A stretch of 13,213 nt of DNA from JAWLBW01 sp041687475. GTDB lineage: Bacteria > J088 > JAWLBW01. Position 1 is the first letter of the stretch. Each line of letters starts with the position of its first letter. The notes under the pieces were generated by a model. The model was not told where the DNA came from. It made no database searches and was given only the letters and a program-made list of their open reading frames with translations. Shown here one piece after another: positions 8,757 through 13,213 of the stretch. A program made the translations under genes and the position numbers. The DNA is taken from the NCBI GenBank assembly GCA_041687475.1, contig JAWLBW010000113.1, positions 1 through 13,213 on the forward strand, written 5' to 3'.

Positions 8757-11565
8757 AGGCATAGGACATACGCCGTCGCGCAATCGAGGGACGGGCCCGC
8801 GGGCCCTGTTCGCGACCCTGGTCGTGCTGTTGGTCGTGCTTTTCCCCATGCAGGTTCTTGCCTGGCCGCTCGATGGTCAGTGGCTACCGCTCACGAGCGG
8901 GGGCATGGTCATCGGCGATCCCGATACCGACGGCAATACCGGCGACTACCGCAATATCGTCGGCGACACGGCAAACCCGTCTGCCTATTTCTACGCCGAT
9001 GGAACCAATCTGTTCTTCCGCCTGCGTGTCGACGGCAATCCGGCGCAGGGCCAGGGGCTTCGTCCGTTCGGCTGGGGCGTCATTCTCGACACCGACAACG
9101 ACTGGAGCGCCTACGAATACCTGATCATGGTCGACGGCATTTCCGAGACCGTGCGCCTCGAGCAGAATACAGCGCAGGGTACGCCGTATGATGCATCCGA
9201 TGCGCCCGAGGTTACGCTGGCGACTTATTCGACCGCGACAAACACCCAGGTCTCGGTAGCCGGTTCGAACTTCAGCGCCGATGCCGATTACTTCATCGAC
9301 TGGTCGGTGCCTTGGTCGGCCTTTTCGGCGGCCACGGGGCTCGACGAATCAAGCCAGATTTCCATGCTGTTCGGTACCTCGAACAATGCCTCGACGCTGG
9401 GCGGCGACATCGACGGGGGTACGGGCGGCGGAAGCGATCAGGGTTCGGACCCCACATATCCAAGCGTGGCCGATCTGTCCATTGCCAAGAGCCATGCAGG
9501 CGATTTCACGGTGGGTGTCGACGGTGTTTACACCATCGACATCGCCAATGCCGGTCCGTCGAACGTGGCCGGAACGGTTACGGTTACCGATACGCTGCCG
9601 GTAGGCCTGACATACGTTTCAGCCACCGGAACCGGGTGGACGTGCGGCGCCGCCGGTCAGGTGGTGACCTGTACGATGCCGGGTCCGCTGAATGCCGGTA
9701 CCTCGGCGCCGCCGCTTACCCTGACGGTGGCCGTGACCGACGCCGCCCGCCCGTCGGTTACGAATACCGCGACCGTAACGGCCGAAACCACCGACGACAA
9801 CGCAGCCAACGATACGGCCTCGGACCCGACCACGGTGCTTCCCCAAGCCGATCTGGCGATGTCGAAAGTCCAGAACGGAATCTTCACGGTGGGCGAACCC
9901 GGCACGTTTTCGCTGGGCGTGACCTCGGCCGGTCCTTCACCGGTTTCGGGTACCTTTACCGTTACCGACACACTGGCGCCCGAACTCGGCTTCGTGTCGG
10001 CGACGGGCAGCGGCTGGAGCTGCGGCTTCGCGGGGGGAACGGTAACCTGCTCGTACACCGGCACCCTGGCGCCCGGTGGTTCACTGCCCGATATTACTTT
10101 GACCGTGCAGCCGAGCGCCGCCGCGGCCTCGGGCACCATTCAAAACACCGCGCAGGTAAGCAGCCCTGCCGCCGACCTCAACGCAGGCAACGACAGTGCG
10201 ACGGTAACCGTGCAGACCGGGTGGCGCGTGAGCGGCAGCGTGTTCTCCGACGACAACCACGACGGCGTGCAGAACGGTTCCGAGGCCGGCACCGGCCAGA
10301 ACCTCTGGGTGAAGCTGGTACCCTCGACCGCCCCGGGCGGACCGGCTACCCACGTGGCCTTGATCGATACGCTTTCCGGCGATGCTTCCGTCGCCGGCGT
10401 GCTGACGGGTACCTACGACGTGCTCGTCGACACGAACAACGACCCCTCCGACATAACCCCCGATCTTCCGGCCGGGTGGATTGGGACGACTTTCTCGCCG
10501 CTCTATCTTTCCGGTGTCGTCGTCAACGGCAGCGGCAGTGTCGTAAATGCGGGCCTGTATCACGGCAGCCGTATCGACGGTATCGTCTTCCGCGACGACG
10601 GTGTTGGCGGAGGCACCGCCAACGACGGTATCGCCAACGGCGGCGAGGTTGCGCTGGCCGGCCGCACGGTTGCCCTTACCGATGGTGGGGGAACGGTACT
10701 GGAGTCGACCGTGACCGACGGTTCCGGCGCCTTCGGCCTGTGGCTGCCGGCCTCGGCCGCCGAAGCCCGCCTGGTGCAGACCAACGACGGCGACGATATC
10801 TCGACGACTGCTTCGGTGGGCAATACGGGGGGAAGCTACGATCGCATCACCGACACCCTGGCGTTTACCCACACCCCCGGGTCGCTGTACAGCGGCATTG
10901 CCTTCGGCGATGTTCAGCCCGGCGTGTTTTCAGCCGACGATGCAATCACCACCATGCCCGGCACCACGCTGTACTACCCTGCCGTTTTCATGGCGGGAAC
11001 CGCCGGCAGCCTGACTTTTTCGCCCTCTTCCTCACAATCGTGGAACTACACCGTTTACCTCGACGCCGACGGTTCCGGCACTTTCACGGCCGGCGATACG
11101 GCCGTGGCGGGCCCCGTCTTCCTGAACGGTGGTGAAAGTGCTGCCTTCCTGCTTGGGGTTTCGGTTCCGGCCGGCGCATCGGCCGGAACGGTCGACATCG
11201 CCACCTGGCAGGCCGATTTCACGTTCAGCGGCCTTGCCGTTCAGACGCAGCATCAGGTCGTAGACACGACCACGGTTGCCGAGGGCCTGTCGATCACGAA
11301 GGAGCAGTCGGTAAACGGGGGGCCTTTCTCCGATGCGGGCGCCAGCGCCGTGCCGGGCGATACCATTACCTATCGCATCAGCTACAGTAATCCCAGCGCC
11401 GTGACTCTGTACAACCTGGTGATTCAGGATCCCATTCCGGCGTGGACGGCCTATGTCGGCGCCACCGGCTCGCCGAGCGTTTCGTCGGGTATCGTCACGT
11501 GGAGCGTGGGCACCCTCGCACCCGGCGACTCGGGAACGGTCGAACTTACCGTCGAGCTTCAGTAG
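8749..11565 (+). CDS. Secreted DUF11 / SdrD-B-like repeat protein with N-terminal DOMON/CBM9-like domain
   Basis: This 938-residue protein has a clear signal peptide: Arg-rich n-region, hydrophobic core LFATLVVLLVVLFP, and probable cleavage after VLA at residue 38. Residues 39 to about 205 form a beta-rich domain (RNIVGD, FFRLRVDGNP, GWGVILDTDNDW, DYFIDWSVPW) resembling DOMON/CBM9-type carbohydrate-binding folds. An acidic Gly-rich linker follows. Next come DUF11 domains at about 240-365 and 367-490, each with the W-x-C-x8-C pair; SdrD-B-like domains at 492-606 (SDDNHDGVQNGSEAG) and 607-725; an Ig-like stretch at 726-846 with DADGSGTFTAGD; and a last DUF11 at 847-938. There is no C-terminal anchor, LPxTG motif or barrel strand, so it is probably released or held by a partner. 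The ATG overlaps the stop of the upstream giant gene (ATGAGTAA) and lacks a good Shine-Dalgarno sequence, as expected for translational coupling. Function is unknown; a partner or substrate of the upstream barrel protein is likely. Confidence 0.92.
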   Translation: MSKGIGHTPSRNRGTGPRALFATLVVLLVVLFPMQVLAWPLDGQWLPLTSGGMVIGDPDTDGNTGDYRNIVGDTANPSAYFYADGTNLFFRLRVDGNPAQGQGLRPFGWGVILDTDNDWSAYEYLIMVDGISETVRLEQNTAQGTPYDASDAPEVTLATYSTATNTQVSVAGSNFSADADYFIDWSVPWSAFSAATGLDESSQISMLFGTSNNASTLGGDIDGGTGGGSDQGSDPTYPSVADLSIAKSHAGDFTVGVDGVYTIDIANAGPSNVAGTVTVTDTLPVGLTYVSATGTGWTCGAAGQVVTCTMPGPLNAGTSAPPLTLTVAVTDAARPSVTNTATVTAETTDDNAANDTASDPTTVLPQADLAMSKVQNGIFTVGEPGTFSLGVTSAGPSPVSGTFTVTDTLAPELGFVSATGSGWSCGFAGGTVTCSYTGTLAPGGSLPDITLTVQPSAAAASGTIQNTAQVSSPAADLNAGNDSATVTVQTGWRVSGSVFSDDNHDGVQNGSEAGTGQNLWVKLVPSTAPGGPATHVALIDTLSGDASVAGVLTGTYDVLVDTNNDPSDITPDLPAGWIGTTFSPLYLSGVVVNGSGSVVNAGLYHGSRIDGIVFRDDGVGGGTANDGIANGGEVALAGRTVALTDGGGTVLESTVTDGSGAFGLWLPASAAEARLVQTNDGDDISTTASVGNTGGSYDRITDTLAFTHTPGSLYSGIAFGDVQPGVFSADDAITTMPGTTLYYPAVFMAGTAGSLTFSPSSSQSWNYTVYLDADGSGTFTAGDTAVAGPVFLNGGESAAFLLGVSVPAGASAGTVDIATWQADFTFSGLAVQTQHQVVDTTTVAEGLSITKEQSVNGGPFSDAGASAVPGDTITYRISYSNPSAVTLYNLVIQDPIPAWTAYVGATGSPSVSSGIVTWSVGTLAPGDSGTVELTVELQ
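11062..11097 (+). other. Calcium-binding-type motif in the secreted protein
   Basis: Encodes DADGSGTFTAGD, an EF-hand/dockerin-like spacing of acidic residues in a beta-rich segment. It parallels the DxDGDG loops of the neighbouring giant protein. Calcium binding is inferred. Confidence 0.4.
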
Positions 11566-12346
11566 CGTCGCCGTTGACGGCGTAGGCCGACATGCCCAGG
11601 GACCCCCACGTCCAGCTTTCGTGCAGGCGTGTGACCTGGGGACGTTCGCCCGCCGCGCCCAAGGCAGAGAACAGGGGCATGAGGTGATCGTCGTCGGGGT
11701 GCGCCAGCCGTGCATGGGGCGCCAGTCGTCGGTAATCGAGAAGCGCGTCGAGATGGCTCTCGCGCAGGTGCGCATCCATCCACCCGTCGAACTCGAGCGC
11801 CCAGGGCGCCGGCGTTTCCGAGCCGGGCGAAACGCGGGCCAGATTATGTACGAAGCTGCCGCTGCCGAGCACGAGAATACCCTCTTCCCGCAGGGGCGCC
11901 AGCAACCTTCCGATTCGATAATGCGCCGTCGGGTCGCGGTGGCGCTGAATCGAGAGCTGGGTTACGGGAATGTCGGCACGGGGGTACATCAGATACAGGG
12001 GAACCCAGGCGCCGTGATCGAGCCCGCGGTTGGGTGACACATCACTGAGAACACCGCCCTTCTTCAGAAGTACATGCACCCGCTCGGCCAGCCAGGGTGC
12101 TCCGTGAGCCGGGTAGCGCAGTTGGTACAGCTCGTCGGGAAACCCGCCGAAGTCGTGAATGGTTGCCGGCGAGGCCGCCGCGCTGACCGCGGGCCGTTCG
12201 GTTTCCCAATGGGCCGAAATGCACAGAATCGCCCGCGGACGCTCGTAATGCCGCGCCAGCGTCGCCAGGAACTCACGGGCCGGCACGTCTTCGATGAGCA
12301 GGCTGGGGGCGCCGTGGGAAACGAAAATGGAAGGCAGAGTGCTCAT
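11546..12346 (-). CDS. Class III extradiol dioxygenase, LigB family (YgiD / 4,5-DOPA dioxygenase-like)
   Basis: This 266-residue cytoplasmic protein has the usual length and layout of the YgiD/DODA group, metal-dependent enzymes that open catechol rings; E. coli YgiD acts on L-DOPA. Family landmarks are IFVSHGAPSL (His11), ISAHWET (His46), GGFPDELYQLRYPAHG, NRGLDHGAWVPL (His111), LVLGSGSFVHNL (His168) and HPDDDHLMPL (His216, His221). These histidines are the expected metal and catalytic residues; the physiological substrate cannot be told from sequence. I chose the ATG at 12346 because MSTLPSIFVSHG matches family N-termini and a GGAAA lies 4 bp upstream; an in-frame start at 12382 would run into the upstream gene. 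It starts one base after the stop of the MTH1187 gene. Its 3' end overlaps the convergent secreted-protein gene by 20 bp. Confidence 0.93.
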   Translation of the reverse strand: MSTLPSIFVSHGAPSLLIEDVPAREFLATLARHYERPRAILCISAHWETERPAVSAAASPATIHDFGGFPDELYQLRYPAHGAPWLAERVHVLLKKGGVLSDVSPNRGLDHGAWVPLYLMYPRADIPVTQLSIQRHRDPTAHYRIGRLLAPLREEGILVLGSGSFVHNLARVSPGSETPAPWALEFDGWMDAHLRESHLDALLDYRRLAPHARLAHPDDDHLMPLFSALGAAGERPQVTRLHESWTWGSLGMSAYAVNGDATEARR

Positions 12347-12347
12347 G

Positions 12348-12656
12348 CTATTTCCGCAGCGGTCTACCGGCAAGCGTTTCAACCGTGGCCACCTTGCTGT
12401 CGAGTCTTCCGCCAGCGCCTTTCCGGTAGTCGGCCTTCAGGCTGAAGGTCACCCGTACGTTGCGGGTCAGCATATCGTCGAGGCACTGTTTTACGACAGC
12501 CATGACCTCGTCGTACTCGCCTTCGATGCAGGTACCCATGGGGCCCAGGCGGTACGGCAGGCCGCTGCGATCGATGATATCGAGGGCGCGCGCCACATCG
12601 GCGCTGACACTCTCGCCGGCGCCGAGCGGCGACATGGAAAGTTCTACCAACAACAT
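12348..12656 (-). CDS. MTH1187-family thiamine-binding protein (formerly DUF77)
   Basis: A 102-residue protein of the Thiamine_BP/MTH1187 family, small ferredoxin-like cytoplasmic proteins that bind thiamine or related pyrimidines. Recognisable features are LLVELSMSPLGAGESVSADV near the N-terminus, ARALDIIDRSGLPYRLGPMG, EGEYDEVMAVVKQC and a C-terminal KADYRKG segment. Length matches the family (about 100 residues). An ATG three codons upstream (12665) is a possible alternative, with AGG five bases ahead. I prefer 12656 because MLLVELSMSP fits the family start and a TACAAT hexamer overlaps the upstream ATG. A start at 12791 would add about 45 residues without family resemblance. It leads a tight two-gene unit with the extradiol dioxygenase. 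No TPP-riboswitch motif is seen upstream. Confidence 0.92.
   Translation of the reverse strand: MLLVELSMSPLGAGESVSADVARALDIIDRSGLPYRLGPMGTCIEGEYDEVMAVVKQCLDDMLTRNVRVTFSLKADYRKGAGGRLDSKVATVETLAGRPLRK
12351..12355 (-). promoter_or_regulatory. Ribosome binding site of the extradiol dioxygenase gene
   Basis: On the minus strand GGAAA precedes the ATG at 12346 by four bases. It lies inside the end of the upstream coding sequence, so translation is probably coupled. It supports the 12346 start over 12382. Confidence 0.45.
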
Positions 12657-12663
12657 GCTTACC

Positions 12664-12669
12664 ATTGTA
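12664..12669 (-). promoter_or_regulatory. Candidate -10 element for the MTH1187-dioxygenase unit
   Basis: Minus-strand TACAAT, one mismatch from TATAAT. Seven bases separate it from the ATG at 12656, so transcription would begin on or next to the start codon (leaderless). No convincing -35 lies 15-19 bp upstream. Confidence 0.3.
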
Positions 12670-12740
12670 GCCTGTGACGGGCGGCACAATCCCGGAACGC
12701 AGTCAACATGCAGCGGTCTGGCGCCCGTAAGTCGATGAAA

Positions 12741-12794
12741 ACTCCCCCTTGGCACCCGCAAGGTCGGCCCGGGACCTGACTCCCCTTGCACCCG
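12741..12794. repeat. Imperfect direct repeat, ACTCCCC(C)TTG(G)CACCCG, two copies
   Basis: Copies at 12741-12758 and 12779-12794 differ by two single-base gaps. The start-to-start distance is 38 bp, near but not exactly a multiple of a helical turn. Its place in the divergent promoter region makes a regulator-binding pair possible, but nothing identifies the regulator. Confidence 0.4.
12761..12777. repeat. Inverted repeat AGGTC-N7-GACCT
   Basis: Perfect 5-bp arms at 12761-12765 and 12773-12777 with the GC-only spacer GGCCCGG. It lies between the two ACTCCCC repeats. It could be an operator or a small hairpin in a transcript; no T-run follows on either strand. Confidence 0.35.
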
Positions 12795-12796
12795 GC

Positions 12797-12817
12797 TTGG
12801 GGATTAGGATTGGGGAT
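12797..12817. repeat. G-rich direct repeat TTGGGGAT, two copies
   Basis: Identical octamers at 12797-12804 and 12810-12817, 13 bp apart, in a GGGGATTAGGATTGGGGATG tract. Similar GGGATT-rich intergenic tracts occur in several proteobacterial genomes, so this may be a genome-wide dispersed simple repeat. Confidence 0.4.
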
Positions 12818-12856
12818 GGTGGATTTTCGTAGCAGATCGCAAAGCCGGCCGCGTGC

Positions 12857-12866
12857 AGCACGTGCT
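12857..12866. promoter_or_regulatory. 10-bp palindrome AGCACGTGCT (candidate operator)
   Basis: A perfect inverted repeat centred on CACGTG. It overlaps a second dyad, CGTGC-A-GCACG (12852-12862). It is 60 bp upstream of apt, a plausible position for a dimeric regulator. GC-rich DNA makes short palindromes common, so confidence is low. Confidence 0.3.
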
Positions 12867-12872
12867 CGCCCC

Positions 12873-12900
12873 CTCTCCCCCTCGCCGGCTCTCCCCCTCG
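12873..12900. repeat. 12-bp exact direct repeat CTCTCCCCCTCG, two copies
   Basis: Identical 12-mers at 12873-12884 and 12889-12900, separated by CCGG. They form a pyrimidine-only-biased tract just upstream of the apt start. The role is unknown; a regulator site or slippage-derived repeat are both possible. Confidence 0.6.
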
Positions 12901-12914
12901 ACGTGCATTCCTGC

Positions 12915-12920
12915 TAATCT
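12915..12920 (+). promoter_or_regulatory. Candidate -10 element for apt
   Basis: TAATCT keeps the three key bases of the TANNNT -10 pattern. It ends six bases before the ATG at 12927, which would place transcription start exactly on the start codon. There is no Shine-Dalgarno sequence at a usable distance and no clear -35. Confidence 0.3.
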
Positions 12921-12926
12921 GTGAAG

Positions 12927-13213
12927 ATGCCGACCGCCAACCAGGACCTGCTCGAAAAAATCCGCCGGATTCCCGACTTCCCCAGGCCGGGCATTCTTTT
13001 CTACGATATCACCACCTTGCTCAAGGACCCGACCGGTTTGCAGGAAACCGTCGACCGCATGGCGGCGCCGTGGATTCAGGCGTGCCCCGATTACGTGCTG
13101 GGCATTGACGCACGCGGCTTTCTCGTTGCGAGCGCGCTGGCCTACAAGCTGAACACGGGGCTGGTGCTGGTGCGCAAGAAAGGCAAACTTCCCTTCCGCA
13201 CAGAGAGCGTTTC
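12927..13213 (+). CDS. apt: Adenine phosphoribosyltransferase, 3' partial
   Basis: The first 95 codons are in view; the gene runs off the right edge. Apt is a cytoplasmic purine-salvage enzyme that joins adenine and PRPP to give AMP and pyrophosphate. Landmarks are IRRIPDFPRPGILFYDITTL (residues 12-31), LGIDARGFLVASALAYKL in the middle (the family usually has GIEARGF, so Asp replaces Glu here) and VLVRKKGKLPF near the cut. The ATG at 12927 fits the usual short N-terminus before the IR-x-IPDFP motif. An in-frame GTG at 12921 is possible but adds only two codons, and a stop sits at 12915. The gene is transcribed divergently from the MTH1187-dioxygenase unit. The PRPP-binding loop lies beyond the window. 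Confidence 0.95.
   Translation, partial: MPTANQDLLEKIRRIPDFPRPGILFYDITTLLKDPTGLQETVDRMAAPWIQACPDYVLGIDARGFLVASALAYKLNTGLVLVRKKGKLPFRTESV

Larger units (their letters stand above)
12657..12926. promoter_or_regulatory. Divergent intergenic region between the MTH1187 gene and apt
   Basis: 270 bp without a plausible gene. It must carry promoters for both flanking divergent genes. It contains an imperfect pair of ACTCCCC-type repeats, an AGGTC/GACCT inverted repeat, a G-rich TTGGGGAT pair, a CACGTG-centred palindrome and a CTCTCCCCCTCG pair, each listed separately. No TPP riboswitch, tRNA or terminator with a T-run was recognised. Confidence 0.6.

Noticed and set aside
9312..11135. 607-codon plus-strand frame overlapping the secreted-protein gene
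   Set aside because: It is extremely Arg-rich with no domain pattern. The overlapping frame has a signal peptide and DUF11 modules, so this one is a shadow of biased codon use.
11287..11565. C-terminal sorting or anchor signal in the secreted protein
   Set aside because: The end is a DUF11 strand (TVELTVELQ) with no LPxTG, PEP-CTERM, hydrophobic tail or barrel strand.
11569..11582. CGCCG-TTGA-CGGCG hairpin just after the secreted-protein stop
   Set aside because: The stem is only 5 bp, there is no following T-run on either strand, and it lies within the dioxygenase coding sequence. It is not a convincing intrinsic terminator.
12657..12791. Upstream extension of the MTH1187 gene to a start at 12791
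   Set aside because: The added ~45 residues have no family resemblance, and MLLVELSMSPLG matches the usual N-terminus.
12799..12823. G-quadruplex in the GGGGATTAGG tract
   Set aside because: Only two runs of four Gs are present and the other runs have two. At best this is a weak two-tetrad structure.
12657..12926. TPP riboswitch upstream of the thiamine-binding protein gene
   Set aside because: On the minus strand I find neither the CTGAGA core nor the second conserved TPP-box helix.

Overview
The window comes from a GC-rich bacterium (mid-60s percent by eye). A very large outer-membrane beta-barrel protein and a signal-peptide-bearing secreted partner point to a Gram-negative cell, probably a proteobacterium. 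A gammaproteobacterium would fit, but nothing here proves it. Coding is dense: five protein genes, one intergenic region longer than 50 bp, and no RNA genes, insertion sequences or CRISPR arrays that I can see.

Positions 1-8756 (+) hold the 3' part of a giant gene that is open at the left edge, with 2,917 residues visible. It encodes a chain of DUF11, Ig-like and SdrD-B-like modules, then a ~413-residue unit containing an OmpA-C-like domain that occurs twice in tandem. Two more Ig-like domains follow, and the protein ends in an ~800-residue C-terminal outer-membrane barrel. The next gene (8749-11565, +) overlaps it by 8 bp (ATGAGTAA). It encodes a 938-residue secreted protein with a signal peptide, an N-terminal beta-rich DOMON/CBM9-like domain, three DUF11 domains and two SdrD-B-like domains. 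The two genes almost certainly form one operon and share a domain vocabulary, so the proteins probably act together at the cell surface. The exact job is unknown.

On the opposite strand, ending inside the tail of the secreted-protein gene (20 bp tail-to-tail overlap), is a two-gene unit. An MTH1187-family thiamine-binding protein (12348-12656) is followed after one base by a LigB-type extradiol dioxygenase of the YgiD/4,5-DOPA dioxygenase group (11546-12346). A 270-bp divergent intergenic region (12657-12926) separates it from the 5' end of apt, adenine phosphoribosyltransferase (12927 onward, cut by the right edge). This region holds several short direct repeats, a 10-bp palindrome and a 5+5 inverted repeat. 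It also has TANNNT hexamers 6-7 bp upstream of the start codons on both sides, which suggests leaderless transcripts.

The most interesting part is the giant barrel protein and its partner. Its internal duplication carries OmpA-like domains that have lost the usual peptidoglycan-binding aspartate. Its topology (about 2,100 residues of modules ahead of a C-terminal barrel) is puzzling. The barrel module resembles a recurring family of large uncharacterised surface proteins.
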